From NCBI RefSeq assembly GCF_047149785.1, contig NZ_BAAGBE010000001.1, positions 992,001-1,056,000 of the forward strand: a DNA stretch of 64,000 bases, in the 5' to 3' direction. Under the pieces are notes generated by a model that worked only from the letters and a program-made list of their open reading frames with translations, made no database searches and had not been told where the DNA came from. This DNA is from Nitrobacter sp047149785. Lineage in GTDB: Bacteria; Pseudomonadota; Alphaproteobacteria; Rhizobiales; Xanthobacteraceae. Positions 45,240 to 54,584 of the stretch are shown here, in pieces; positions within the stretch are counted from its first letter, which is position 1, and each line of letters opens with the position of its first letter. Made by a program: the position numbers and the translations under genes.

Positions 45240-45254
45240 ATTATGATGGATAAT
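45240..45254. promoter_or_regulatory. Candidate LysR-type operator next to the regulator start
   Basis: ATTAT-GATGG-ATAAT, a 5-5-5 palindrome ending one base before the LysR ATG, in an unusually AT-rich divergent promoter region (45200-45255). Suggests binding by the regulator itself; it does not match the T-N11-A spacing exactly. Confidence 0.4.
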
Positions 45255-45255
45255 C

Positions 45256-46161
45256 ATGACCCTCGATCAACTGCGGATCTTCATTGCGGTCGCTAAGCGC
45301 GAGCACCTCACGCGCGCCGCAGAAGCCCTGAACCTCACCCCGTCGGCGGTGAGCGCGGCCATCCATGCTCTGGAAGCCCGCTACGGGGTCCACCTCTTCC
45401 ATCGAATTGGACGCCGCATCGAACTGAGCCAGACGGGACGGTCGTTTCTCCTTGAGGCCAAGGCGACGCAACAAAGCGCGGCGCTTGCGGAGCGGGCCTT
45501 GATCGAACTCGGCGGGCTTCAGCGTGGCACGCTGACAATTCAAGCGAGCCAGACCATTGCTAGCTATTGGCTTCCGCCGTTCCTTGTGGGCTTCAAGGCC
45601 GCGCATCCGGCGATCGGAGTGACACTTCACGAAGGCAATTCCGCCGACGTCGCGGCGGCCGTTCTTGATGGCACGGCTGACCTCGGCTTCGCCGAGGGGG
45701 CCATCGACGACCCCGCGCTGACGCTTGTCACGATGACGCGCGATCGTCTTGTCGTCGTCGCATCGCCCGAGCATCCTTTAGCGAAACGAAAAGCCTCGCC
45801 ACGGGACTTGGTCAGCGCGACCTGGATATTGCGCGAGCCCGGCTCCGGAACGCGATCCGCCTTCGAGGCCGCGCTTCGCGCGCGCGATATCGATTCCGCG
45901 CTACTGACGACGACCCTTGTATTGCCGACCAACGAAGCCGTCTGCGTGGCGGTGCGATCCAGCCCCCATCTGACAGTGGTTTCCGACCTAGTGGCTCGTC
46001 CCCACATCGATGCCGGTCGTCTCGCATTGATTGGCATCGATCTGGGCACACGCGCGTTCAGTCTGGTTCGGCACAAAGAGCGCTATCGCACCCGAGCATC
46101 CGAAGCTTTCGAGGCGCTGCTGCCAAAGCGGCGGATGGCGACAAGTTCCGGACCCCGTTAA
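45256..46161 (+). CDS. LysR-family regulator (YeiE/CysL-like)
   Basis: A 301-residue LysR protein. The N-terminal helix-turn-helix is clear (LTRAAEALNLTPSAVSAAIHALEARYG, residues 17-43), followed by the periplasmic-binding-fold effector domain (GTLTIQASQTIASYWLPPFL, and GTRSAFEAALRA). The paired exporter gene and divergent layout parallel E. coli yeiE-yeiH. Effector unknown. Confidence 0.92.
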   Translation: MTLDQLRIFIAVAKREHLTRAAEALNLTPSAVSAAIHALEARYGVHLFHRIGRRIELSQTGRSFLLEAKATQQSAALAERALIELGGLQRGTLTIQASQTIASYWLPPFLVGFKAAHPAIGVTLHEGNSADVAAAVLDGTADLGFAEGAIDDPALTLVTMTRDRLVVVASPEHPLAKRKASPRDLVSATWILREPGSGTRSAFEAALRARDIDSALLTTTLVLPTNEAVCVAVRSSPHLTVVSDLVARPHIDAGRLALIGIDLGTRAFSLVRHKERYRTRASEAFEALLPKRRMATSSGPR

Positions 46162-46279
46162 GGCCACCAATCGATTAAACGATGCGGAAGACGACTGCGG
46201 ATCAGTAAGGAGGCAGATAGCTCGCGCCGTGGCGTTTTTAAGTCGCAACAGGAGGGCCGCAGCGTAGAAACGGCGGCAA

Positions 46280-46373
46280 TGGCGGAGCCGGAGGGATTCG
46301 AACCCTCGATAGGGCTTTACAACCCTATAACGGTTTAGCAAACCGCCGCCTTCAGCCACTCGGCCACAGCTCC
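46280..46373 (-). tRNA. tRNA-Ser (GCU anticodon)
   Basis: 94 bases including encoded CCA. The acceptor GGAGCTG pairs with CGGCTCC, discriminator G. The anticodon loop TTTGCTAAA gives anticodon GCT (codons AGC/AGU). A long variable arm (TATAGGG...CCCTATCG) and the TFC arm GGGTTCGAATCCC confirm a serine class II tRNA. Confidence 0.97.
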
Positions 46374-46947
46374 GATATGCCCGATATGCCCGACACGCTC
46401 GCCAGCCGCAAGCGTCGGATCATGAGATCTGGCCGTCGCGTGCCGGAATCGGAATACGAGACAGGCGTCGAAAGTCCTTCGAATCAGATTTGCAATTCGC
46501 TCGATGATTCGCCCCGATTGAACGTCGGTCCAGGCAGCGGCTGCTCAGGCAGCCGAGCGACCATCGGCTGGGCTTCGAATGCCGGTTTTGAAAAATATGT
46601 AACAAAACAATGATTTGTTTGGTCTTTCTGATGCGACCGGGCGTGGTGTTTGTGCAACACAACGCCAAAAACGGTTAGACGCGTTCTATTCTGAGACGTT
46701 CCTTCATTGCGTGTGAACAGCGGTTCGGTAATTGTGGTTGCACGACGGAGGGGGGCATCCCGAGGTCGTTCCGTTTTAGATGGTTCGCTGGTTTTGCGTG
46801 GTTCGCTTGAGTCCCTTGCGTTGAGCGGGAGTGTCCGACAAGCGCGAACGGCTAGGCGGTTAGTCAGGGACTTAAGGGAACGTTTCTTCGAGTGCTAGCG
46901 CACAGCGGATCCGGAACCTGCCCTACAGAGCAACTTGGAGGTTTGAA
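46374..46947. other. Porin 1 upstream region
   Basis: 574 bases without a gene. Its last 50 bases (46898-46947) are closely similar to the 50 bases before porin 2. GAGTCCCT near 46808 could pair with AGGGACTT near 46867. The centre (46600-46700) is AT-rich, where a promoter is likely, but I cannot define it. Confidence 0.5.
46898..46947 (+). promoter_or_regulatory. Conserved porin leader, copy 1, with strong ribosome site
   Basis: GCGCACAGCGGATCCGGAAC...CAGAGCAACTTGGAGGTTTGAA before the ATG. About 40 of 50 positions match the leader at 49025-49074. The ribosome site here is GGAGG. Confidence 0.6.
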
Positions 46948-48429
46948 ATGAAATTAATGAAGAGCCTTTTCCTCAGCTCGGCGGCGGGTCTTGTCGCCAT
47001 GAGCGGGGCACAGGCTGCTGATCTTCCGTTGAAGGCCAAAGCGGTCGAATACGTGAAGGTCTGCTCCCTGTACGGCGCGGGCTTCTATTACATCCCCGGC
47101 ACCGACACCTGCATCAAGCTGGGCGGCTTTGCTCGTGTCGACCTCGGGGTCAATACGAACACGGTCTTCCTGGGTAATACCAATGTTGCCGCCGGTAGCT
47201 CGCAGAACCGTCTCACCAACGGGTTCACCTGGCGGTCGCGCGCGGATCTGAACATCGATACCCGCACCGCTACCGAATACGGCGTGGTCCGCACCTATTT
47301 CGATGCGTTCTTCACCTGGACTTCGGGCAGCTATGGCGGCCTCGGCAACGGCACAACCTCCTATAGCGCCACTGGTGACACCCCCGCCAACGGCACGCTC
47401 GGCGCAAACTACGCCTTCATCCAGTTCGCCGGCTTCACGATGGGTAAGGCCGTCTCGCAGTTCAGCACGCCATGGGTCGCGTCTCCGGGCGACATCTTTG
47501 ACGGGCTCGTGGGCGGCGGCGGCACGAGTACGGGTGTGAACCAGTTCACCTACACCGCGGAGTTCGGCAACGGGGTGTCGGGTTCGATCGGCGTACAGGA
47601 TCCGACCCAGTACTACCAGGCTGGTGTTAACAACCTCGTGGTTCCCGGTCCGTACGGCTACGGCACGTCCGACTATGCTGGAACCACCGTTCCTGACATC
47701 GTCGGCCAGCTCCGCGTCGATCAGGCCTGGGGCCTGTTCCAGGCGTCGGTCGCAGCGCATGACAATAACGCCGCTTACTATGGCGCTACTCAAACCAGCG
47801 GCGGTCCCGGTGACAAATGGGGGTGGGCCGGTCAGATTGGTCTGCAGATCAAGAATATCCCGACCGGACCGGGCGACACGATCAGCGTTCAGGGCGTCTA
47901 CACCGATGGCGCGACCCGTTACAACATCCAGGATCGAAACACTGCGGCGGGTTCCAACGTGATCTACGGCGGCGTGACGAGCATCGGTCTCGGCTTCGCT
48001 CCTGATTCGGTTTTCTTGGGCGGGTCGCAGCAGTTGGTCTCGACGTGGGGCATGCGCGGCGGATTCGTTCACAACTGGAACCCGTACTGGAGCAGCGCGG
48101 TTTTCGGTGGCTACGCATCGGTCAGATTTACCGGCGAGGCCAAAACTCTGATGTGCGGCGCGGGCGGCTCGATTAGTGGTCTGGCGTTTGCAAGGGGTAT
48201 GACCAGCTGCAACCCGGATTACAACATCGGGCAGGTCGGTGCGAACCTCCGCTGGACCCCGGTCAGGAACCTGACCTTCACGACGGAAGGACTCTATACC
48301 ATGCTGGATCAGAAGTATGCCGGCACGGTGAATGGAGCCAACGTCGCGGGTGCCAAGCCGACGGGCGCTTATGATTTGAAAGACCAGAACACCTGGACCG
48401 TCATGTTCCGGGCTCAGCGCACCTGGTAA
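46948..48429 (+). CDS. Porin_2-family outer-membrane porin, copy 1
   Basis: A 493-residue alphaproteobacterial porin related to Omp2b/RopA. Signal peptide ends AQAADLPLKAKAVEYVK; VCSLYGAGFYYIPGTDTCIKLGG is the family's N-terminal signature, and the protein ends VMFRAQRTW with a C-terminal aromatic residue typical of outer-membrane barrels. A trimeric 16-stranded channel is expected. A near-duplicate follows at 49075. Terminator at 48461. Confidence 0.95.
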   Translation: MKLMKSLFLSSAAGLVAMSGAQAADLPLKAKAVEYVKVCSLYGAGFYYIPGTDTCIKLGGFARVDLGVNTNTVFLGNTNVAAGSSQNRLTNGFTWRSRADLNIDTRTATEYGVVRTYFDAFFTWTSGSYGGLGNGTTSYSATGDTPANGTLGANYAFIQFAGFTMGKAVSQFSTPWVASPGDIFDGLVGGGGTSTGVNQFTYTAEFGNGVSGSIGVQDPTQYYQAGVNNLVVPGPYGYGTSDYAGTTVPDIVGQLRVDQAWGLFQASVAAHDNNAAYYGATQTSGGPGDKWGWAGQIGLQIKNIPTGPGDTISVQGVYTDGATRYNIQDRNTAAGSNVIYGGVTSIGLGFAPDSVFLGGSQQLVSTWGMRGGFVHNWNPYWSSAVFGGYASVRFTGEAKTLMCGAGGSISGLAFARGMTSCNPDYNIGQVGANLRWTPVRNLTFTTEGLYTMLDQKYAGTVNGANVAGAKPTGAYDLKDQNTWTVMFRAQRTW

Positions 48430-48460
48430 TACAGGTCGTCTGACGATAACTCAGGATAAA

Positions 48461-48492
48461 CCTCCGGCGGGAAACCGCCGGGGGTTTTGTTA
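48461..48492 (+). terminator. Rho-independent terminator of porin 1
   Basis: CCTCCGGCGG, loop GAAA, CCGCCGGGGG then TTTTGTT. Begins 32 bases past the stop codon. Confidence 0.92.
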
Positions 48493-48581
48493 TGCTCGCG
48501 AGGCAGGGATTGTGACGCAGTTCCAGTAACTCGCGACTGCGTCCCGGCGATCGCGGATTTGACAGAAACGCATTCGTTCAA

Positions 48582-48647
48582 GTGGCATTGCGAGCGGAGC
48601 GAAGCAATTGGATTGCTTCGCGCGAGGCACCTTGCAATCGCGGCAAT
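48582..48647. repeat. Palindromic repeat, family F
   Basis: CATTGCGAGCGGAGCGAAGCAATTGGATTGCTTCGCGCGAGGCACC...GCAATCGCGGCAAT. GAAGCAATTGGATTGCTTC is the central hairpin. Matches the very widespread 'CATTGCGAGCGNAGCGAAGCAAT' bacterial intergenic repeat. Confidence 0.7.
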
Positions 48648-48670
48648 CTGCTTCCGTTTGAGTACGACCT

Positions 48671-48797
48671 GAGCGTTTTCAAGCGAAGCGTGTCCTCGGG
48701 CTTGACCCGAGGATGGCTAACGGTTCGCGTAAAAGAAAACGCGTCAAATCGAAAACATAGAGCCCTCTTCTGATTCCATCAGAAGCGGAAAGGCTCT
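48671..48797 (+). repeat. Dispersed repeat, family A, copy 5, with nested hairpin module
   Basis: GAGCGTTTTCAAGCGAAGCG, then the inserted TGTCCTCGGGCTTGACCCGAGGATG, then GCTAACGGTTCGCGT, AAAAGAAAACGCGTC, ACATAGAGCCC, TTCTGATTCCATCAGAAGCGG, AAAGGCTCT. 127 bp long because of the 25-bp insert. Confidence 0.9.
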
Positions 48798-49024
48798 CGC
48801 GCTGGATGCCGTAATGGACCGTGCACCATGGCGATCATGGCGCAGTGGGGACGGCTGTCCCGCAGTTCGCGCAGCCCGGAAGATGATCTCCCGGATCACT
48901 TTTCAAACGCGACCTCGAGCACCGCTCAGGAGTTGAGCCGCCCGGCGAACGTGTCCGATGAACGTCTTATCGGGCCGCAAGATATACTCTGTTAACGATC
49001 TTCTGGGATTTTCTTGGAGTATCC

Positions 49025-49074
49025 GCGTACAGCCGATCCGCAACCTGCGCTCCAGAGCAACTCGGAAGTTCAAG
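49025..49074 (+). promoter_or_regulatory. Conserved porin leader, copy 2, with weaker ribosome site
   Basis: GCGTACAGCCGATCCGCAAC...CAGAGCAACTCGGAAGTTCAAG before the ATG. It matches the copy 1 leader, but GGAGG has become GGAAG, which should lower translation. Confidence 0.6.
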
Positions 49075-50568
49075 ATGAAATGGGTGAAGGGCTTCTTCAT
49101 TGGCTCGGCGGCAGTTCTCGTCGTCTCAAGCGGAGCACAGGCTGCCGACCTTCCGTTGAAAGCCAAGGCGGTCGAATATGTGAAGGTCTGCTCCCTATAT
49201 GGCGCGGGATTCTATTACATCCCCGGCACCGACACTTGTATCAAGCTGGGCGGTTATTTACGTGCCGACATGGGCATTAACACCAACTTGATGTTTGCCG
49301 GCAACACCGTGGGGGCCGGCGGTGCGCAGAACCGGTTCGGCAATGCCTTCACCTGGCGGTCGCGGGCTGACCTGAACGTCGATACCCGCACCGCCACTGA
49401 ATACGGCGTGGTTCGCACCTACATGGAAACGGTCTTTTCCTGGACCTCGGGCGGTTGGGGCGGCAGCGGCAACGGCACGACAACCTATGCAGGTGGTGAC
49501 ATCGCCGCCGGCGGCCAGCTTGGGGTATATTACGCATTTATCCAGTTCGCCGGCTTCACGATGGGTAAAGCCGTCTCGCAGTTCAGCACTCCGTGGGGAA
49601 ACTATCTGGGCTACAACATCTTCGACGGTCTGGTCGGCGGAGGCGGCGGGCTCACGGGCGTGAACCAGTTCACCTACACGGCAGAACTCGGCAACGGGAT
49701 GTCAGGCTCGATCGGCGTGCAGGATCCGACCCAATACTACCAGGCTGGCATTCTGAACCTGGGGGTCGCGCCGACCGCGGCCTTCGGCACTGCCAGCCTT
49801 GGCTACGGCGCGAATGATTATGGTGGGACCACCGTTCCAGACATCGTTGGCCGGTTCCGCGTCGAGCAAGCCTGGGGTTCGTTCCAGGTATCTGTGGCGG
49901 CCCACGACAACAATCCCGCCTACTATACCGATCAAGCGAGCGGCGGTCCGCGAGACAAGTGGGGTTGGGCCGGTCAGCTCGCTCTATCGATCAATAACAT
50001 CCCGACCGGGCCGGGCGACACGATCGATATGCAGAGCGTCTTCACCAATGGTGCGACCCGTTACAATATCCAGGACCTGGCCGCTGCGGCGGGTGTCAAC
50101 ACGATCTACACCGGCGTGACCGGCATTGGATATGGCTTTGCGCCGGATGCGGTGTTTGGGCCCGGCGGCCAGCTTCAACTGGTTTCGACCTGGGGCATGC
50201 GGGGTGCATTCAACCACAACTGGAACGAGTACTGGGCCAGTTCGATTTTCGGCGCTTACGCTTCGGTGAGCTATAGCGGCGCGGCCAAAACGTTCATGTG
50301 CGGCGTGACCATTCCTGCCGCCATCGGTCTGGGTGTCACCACCTGCAACCCGGACTACAACATTGGGCAGATTGGCGCGAACGTCCGATGGACGCCGGTC
50401 AGGAACCTGACATTCACGACCGAGGCGCTCTACACCATGCTGGATCAGAAGTATCAAGGTGCCGCAACCCTTGTCGCCAATCCCGCCATCGGCAAGCCGG
50501 CGGGTTCTTACAATCTGACGGACCAGAGCACCTGGACCGTGATGTTTCGCGCGCAACGCTCCTGGTAA
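49075..50568 (+). CDS. Porin_2-family outer-membrane porin, copy 2
   Basis: A 497-residue close paralogue of porin 1: the signal-peptide junction and N-terminal signature (GAQAADLPLKAKAVEY, VCSLYGAGFYYIPGTDTC) and many internal stretches are the same. Differences cluster in loop-like segments and around 300-400. Start at 49075 (MKWVKGFFIGSAA) fixed by comparison. Ends VMFRAQRSW. The terminator hairpin seen after copy 1 is degraded here. Expected to form an alternative pore. Confidence 0.95.
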   Translation: MKWVKGFFIGSAAVLVVSSGAQAADLPLKAKAVEYVKVCSLYGAGFYYIPGTDTCIKLGGYLRADMGINTNLMFAGNTVGAGGAQNRFGNAFTWRSRADLNVDTRTATEYGVVRTYMETVFSWTSGGWGGSGNGTTTYAGGDIAAGGQLGVYYAFIQFAGFTMGKAVSQFSTPWGNYLGYNIFDGLVGGGGGLTGVNQFTYTAELGNGMSGSIGVQDPTQYYQAGILNLGVAPTAAFGTASLGYGANDYGGTTVPDIVGRFRVEQAWGSFQVSVAAHDNNPAYYTDQASGGPRDKWGWAGQLALSINNIPTGPGDTIDMQSVFTNGATRYNIQDLAAAAGVNTIYTGVTGIGYGFAPDAVFGPGGQLQLVSTWGMRGAFNHNWNEYWASSIFGAYASVSYSGAAKTFMCGVTIPAAIGLGVTTCNPDYNIGQIGANVRWTPVRNLTFTTEALYTMLDQKYQGAATLVANPAIGKPAGSYNLTDQSTWTVMFRAQRSW

Positions 50569-50728
50569 TACAGGTAGCCGACGATTTTTCTTGCCGCCGG
50601 CGGGAAGTTATCGGAGGACGTTATCGGAGTCCGTGTTTTTCCCCGCAATTTGCTGTGATACCTGAGGCGATGGTGGCCGATCCCACGTTTTCACAATATA
50701 TAAAAGTCCGGAGACGGAGCAGATCTTG

Positions 50729-51043
50729 ATGGGTAGCAGCGAAATGCACTTGGTCGAACGCAAGGTGACGACTTGCAGGTCTTTGCTGGCGGCCACATGT
50801 GCCGGCGTTGTGGCCTCGTTCCTCGTTCTGGCTCCGTCGGCGGCGGAAGCCCGGGATTATCCGTACTGCATCAAAGGCGACTATTACGTGAGTGCTCTTG
50901 GGGATTGCAGTTTCGAAACCTATGAACAATGCCACGCGGCCGCATCCGGCCGCCTCGCATACTGCGACGTCAATCCTTTCTATCGCTTCCAGGAAGACGG
51001 CCGCACCGCATACCCGGATGCACGAAGGACTTTTCGGCGATAG
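50729..51043 (+). CDS. DUF3551 secreted cysteine-rich protein
   Basis: A 104-residue protein with a signal sequence (LLAATCAGVVASFLVLAPSAAEA) and the DUF3551 core RDYPYCIKGDYYVSALGDCS...YEQCHAAASGRLAYCDVNPF with four cysteines that likely form two disulfides in the periplasm. DUF3551 proteins are abundant in Bradyrhizobiaceae; no role is established. ATG 50729 is preceded by GGAG; ATG 50744 is possible. Confidence 0.85.
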   Translation: MGSSEMHLVERKVTTCRSLLAATCAGVVASFLVLAPSAAEARDYPYCIKGDYYVSALGDCSFETYEQCHAAASGRLAYCDVNPFYRFQEDGRTAYPDARRTFRR

Positions 51044-51108
51044 TCGTTGCGCGAAGACGCGTCTCGCGTACGTCAGCTCGGGTCCGTGAAACCCGAGTCT
51101 ATCCTGCG

Positions 51109-53394
51109 CTATTCGATGGAGCCGCGGTGCAGATCAGCCTCGATCTGCAACTTCGAGCCGCCCCCGAAGCGAGCACGATAAACCTGCAGGTTTTCTATGA
51201 TGCGTTGCACGTAATTGCGCGTCTCCGAAAACGGGATCAGCTCCACCCAGTCCACCGCATCGACGCTGGGGTCGCGCGGATCGCCGTAACGCGCGATCCA
51301 TTTTCTGACGCTGCCGCGTCCGGCGTTGTAGGCCGCGAAGGTCAGGATATAGGAGCCGCGATAATCGTCGAGCAGTCCCCCGAGTTCCGCGGCGCCGAGC
51401 GCCGCGTTATAGGCCGGCTCGCTTTTCATGCGATGAAGGTCGAAACTGACGCCGTATTTCTTACAGACGTATCGTCCGGCATCCGGTGTCACCTGCATCA
51501 GCCCATAGGCGTGGGCCGGCGACACCACCGATGGATTGAAGGCGCTTTCCTGCCTTGCGATTGCATAGATGACGCTGCGCTCGATATCCGGTCCGATCGG
51601 CTTGAACGGTGGAATCCCGTTAACGGGATAGGCGTAGAAATCGAACGGCAGCCCGCGATTGAGCGCGGCCTTGCCGACTAGCAGCATTCCCCGCGCATCG
51701 CCGTGACGCCCGGCGAGTTCGCCGAGTCCCAGCACCACATCCGGGTCGCCATTTTTACCCATATCGGCAAAGATGGGGATCGCGAGTTCGCCTTTGCCGA
51801 TCGCATAAAGAAGCTGGACGGCGCGCACGACCTCCAGTCGTTCGGCCCCGCGCGACCGGCTGCCCGGAACGCCGCGCAATTCGATCTGCGGCAGTCCGAG
51901 CTTCGCGCGCGCGAGCTGGCCGTAGTAGCTGGTGGAATGCTCCGCCGCAGCCGCATAGGCGTGACGGGCCTCCTGAATGCGGCCTGCCGCCTCTGCGGCG
52001 CGGCCTTGCCAGTAGCCGGCCCGCGCCAGCGCGGTCGGGTTGACGCTACCGACGCCGATACGGGCGAAATGCCGAGCGGCGGTGTTGGGGTCCTTCAGGA
52101 AACGAAGAGCGATCCAGCCGGCCGTGAACTCCTGCTCGGTCTTGTAGATATCCCGGGCGGGGAGCGCCGCGTCACGCGCGATGAGATATGCGGTGCGGTA
52201 TTCGCCGACGTCGATCATCTTGCGCGCAAGCAGCCGTCGCTCGATCCACCATTCATCGACATTGTAGAGCCGGTTAGGATCCCGCGGAGCGTTCAGCATC
52301 AGCCGCGCGGCGTCCGCGAATTTCTCCTCACGGCGCAAAAGCTGAATGCGGGCGAAGATGTAGCCCGGGTCGTTGTGCAGCTCGCGCGGCACTTTTTCGA
52401 GTAAGGCGCGCAGGCTGGACGATTTTCGGTCTGCCGCGATCCGCGCCCTGGCGAGGGCGACCTGGGCGCTTCCGAGCCGCTCTGCCGCACGCAGCGCCGC
52501 ATCGCTTTCGCGGCCGTAAAGCAGATAATCCATCCGCGCCTTCTGATCGCCCGGCGTCAGCAGCGCCCCGAACTCCTCCAGCGCCTTATTCTCAAGCGCT
52601 TCCGACATTGAATCGGTTCGCCAGGCCTCGCGGACTAGCTGCGCTGCATTGGCGCGGTCGCCGCGCGCGAGCAGCGCGCGCGCTAGCGCGAACCGTCCCT
52701 TGGCCGATAGCGGCCGTTCGTTTTCAAACCAGGCCAGCACGGTGGCCTCGTCGCGATTGTCGTCCCACAGCGCAGCTTCCGCGCGCCGGCGCAGAAATGT
52801 CTGTGACGGCCAGCTCGGATTGGCGGCGATGAAGGCGCGGTAGCGCTCGGTCGACGCGCCGTTGTCGTCGCTGCGCAGGATAATCCACTCGGCGAGCTTG
52901 CGCGCCACGGGGTCTGCAATGCTGGCCTCGACCTGCGTGGCCTCGGAGGTCTTATGCTGGTGGGTCAGGTTGATGACGTTGTCGAGTGCATCGAGATCGG
53001 CGCGCGACGTCGTGGACGTCGCGGCCATCGCGGCCCTCGGGACGGGCGCGCGTTTCAACGGCGGCGGGAGCATGGCGTGCTGGCGCGTGGCCGGTTGAAT
53101 GACGGGAGCTATGGTAGCTTTGTCTTTGTGCGAGGCCGAGATCTTGCCGTGCGTCTGGGCTGAGGTCTTGCCATGCGCGTGGGTCGAGGTCTTGCCATGA
53201 TGTGCCTGACCGGCGACCGTCTTCGGAGCGACATGCTTCGGAGAGACATGGCGCGAAATCGGTCGCGGCTTCGGCGCCGGCGTCCTGGCTGCCTTCTCGG
53301 CATCTGCCCTCTCTGTCAGAAGCCCCGCCGCAAGCACCAGGCTCGCGCTGAAAACTGTCATTCGCAACCTTGATGCACGGGCAAACAATGTCAC
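51109..53394 (-). CDS. Soluble lytic murein transglycosylase (Slt70-like)
   Basis: A 761-residue periplasmic enzyme that cuts peptidoglycan with 1,6-anhydro product. Signal/anchor near the N-terminus, then a His/Lys/Ala-rich stretch (residues 40-115), a long helical superhelix (about 130-600), and the SLT domain at the C-terminus with catalytic Glu in RQESAFNPS, AYGLMQVTPDAGRYV and TFAAYNAGRGSVRKW. GTG start with AGAGGGA upstream. It is divergent from dapA, an arrangement usual in rhizobia. Confidence 0.93.
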   Translation of the reverse strand: MTLFARASRLRMTVFSASLVLAAGLLTERADAEKAARTPAPKPRPISRHVSPKHVAPKTVAGQAHHGKTSTHAHGKTSAQTHGKISASHKDKATIAPVIQPATRQHAMLPPPLKRAPVPRAAMAATSTTSRADLDALDNVINLTHQHKTSEATQVEASIADPVARKLAEWIILRSDDNGASTERYRAFIAANPSWPSQTFLRRRAEAALWDDNRDEATVLAWFENERPLSAKGRFALARALLARGDRANAAQLVREAWRTDSMSEALENKALEEFGALLTPGDQKARMDYLLYGRESDAALRAAERLGSAQVALARARIAADRKSSSLRALLEKVPRELHNDPGYIFARIQLLRREEKFADAARLMLNAPRDPNRLYNVDEWWIERRLLARKMIDVGEYRTAYLIARDAALPARDIYKTEQEFTAGWIALRFLKDPNTAARHFARIGVGSVNPTALARAGYWQGRAAEAAGRIQEARHAYAAAAEHSTSYYGQLARAKLGLPQIELRGVPGSRSRGAERLEVVRAVQLLYAIGKGELAIPIFADMGKNGDPDVVLGLGELAGRHGDARGMLLVGKAALNRGLPFDFYAYPVNGIPPFKPIGPDIERSVIYAIARQESAFNPSVVSPAHAYGLMQVTPDAGRYVCKKYGVSFDLHRMKSEPAYNAALGAAELGGLLDDYRGSYILTFAAYNAGRGSVRKWIARYGDPRDPSVDAVDWVELIPFSETRNYVQRIIENLQVYRARFGGGSKLQIEADLHRGSIE

Positions 53395-53621
53395 GGCAGT
53401 CCCTCTTGGCGAATCTTGCAGGTTTCTAAAATCCCTTAACTATTTCATTGAATATGTGGACAAAACACTAAAATCCGGGCGCCGGACTTATGTGCGCCCA
53501 AACCGCGGCGAAATCGCGACTGCCTCTTCGGAGGCGGACCTTTCGTCGCGGCGCCAGACCCGATATGACTGGCGAAACGTCGAATTTGGCACGGCGACGC
53601 CGCGCAGCGTTGGAGCGGATC

Positions 53622-54512
53622 ATGGCAAGCAAGGCGAAGTTCCAGGGGGCGTACACCGCCCTGGTGACGCCATTCAAGAGCGGCTCTGTCGATGAGGGGG
53701 CTTTTCGTGGTCTGGTGAGTTGGCAGGTCAGCGAGGGCGTTCATGGACTCGTGCCGGTCGGCACGACCGGCGAGAGCCCGACGCTGAGCCATGACGAGCA
53801 CCGCAATGTGGTGGAATGGTGCGTCGACGAGGCGAAGGGCCGGGTGCCGGTGATTGCGGGCGCCGGCTCGAATTCAACCCGCGAGGCGGTGGATCTGGCC
53901 GTTCATGCCGAGAAGGCCGGCGCCGATGCGGTGCTGGTGGTGACGCCGTACTACAACAAGCCGACGCAGGAAGGGATGTACCAGCACTTCAAGATGGTGA
54001 ACGATGCGATCGGCATTCCGATCATTATCTATAACATTCCATCACGCTCGGTCGTCGACCTTTCCGTTGAGACGATGGCGAGGCTGTTCGAGTTGAAGAA
54101 CATCGCCGGCGTCAAGGATGCCACAGCCAATGTGGCGCGGGTTTCCCTGCAGCGCCATGCGATGGGACCCGAGTTCATCCAGTTGTCGGGTGAGGACATG
54201 ACGGCGCTCGCATTCATGGCGGCGGGCGGACACGGCTGCATCTCGGTAACCGCGAATGTAGCGCCAAAACTGTGCGCGAGCCTGATGTCCGCGTCGCTGA
54301 ACGGCGATTATGCCGCAGGGCTCAAGATTCAAGACCGGCTGGTGCCGCTGCACGACGCCATTTTCAAGGAACCGGGAGTCGCAGGAGCCAAGCACGGCCT
54401 CAAACTGCTCGGCCGGCTCGACGAAGGCGTGCGCCTGCCGCTGATGCCGGTGACGCCGCCGACGGGAAAGGCCATTCGCGACGCGATGGTTCATGCGGGC
54501 CTGCTTAACTGA
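53622..54512 (+). CDS. dapA: 4-hydroxy-tetrahydrodipicolinate synthase
   Basis: Condenses pyruvate with aspartate semialdehyde on the lysine/DAP pathway. 296 residues. GTTGESPTLSHDEH, VTPYYNKPTQEGMYQHF (Tyr of the triad), IYNIPSRSVVDLS and GVKDAT (Schiff-base Lys) are all present. Start at 53622 after TTGGAG; an upstream GTG frame (53490) crosses a UUCG hairpin (GCCTC-TTCG-GAGGC, 53520-53533) and is not coding. First of a probable dapA-mscL-smpB run. Confidence 0.96.
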   Translation: MASKAKFQGAYTALVTPFKSGSVDEGAFRGLVSWQVSEGVHGLVPVGTTGESPTLSHDEHRNVVEWCVDEAKGRVPVIAGAGSNSTREAVDLAVHAEKAGADAVLVVTPYYNKPTQEGMYQHFKMVNDAIGIPIIIYNIPSRSVVDLSVETMARLFELKNIAGVKDATANVARVSLQRHAMGPEFIQLSGEDMTALAFMAAGGHGCISVTANVAPKLCASLMSASLNGDYAAGLKIQDRLVPLHDAIFKEPGVAGAKHGLKLLGRLDEGVRLPLMPVTPPTGKAIRDAMVHAGLLN

Positions 54513-54584
54513 AGTTCGTTCCCGTAATTTGGATTTGAATGCGATCGCGGCGTGCAGCCGCGATATATCGGTGGAGGATTTGCG

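Larger units (their letters stand above)
48430..49074. other. Spacer between the two porins
   Basis: 645 bases holding the porin 1 terminator, a family F palindrome, a family A repeat with extra module, and the porin 2 leader (49025-49074). No gene. The repeats make this the most repeat-dense gap in the window. Confidence 0.7.

Noticed and set aside
53490..53621. Longer start for dapA
   Set aside because: The extension is Arg-rich, crosses a UUCG hairpin, and a good ribosome site precedes ATG 53622.
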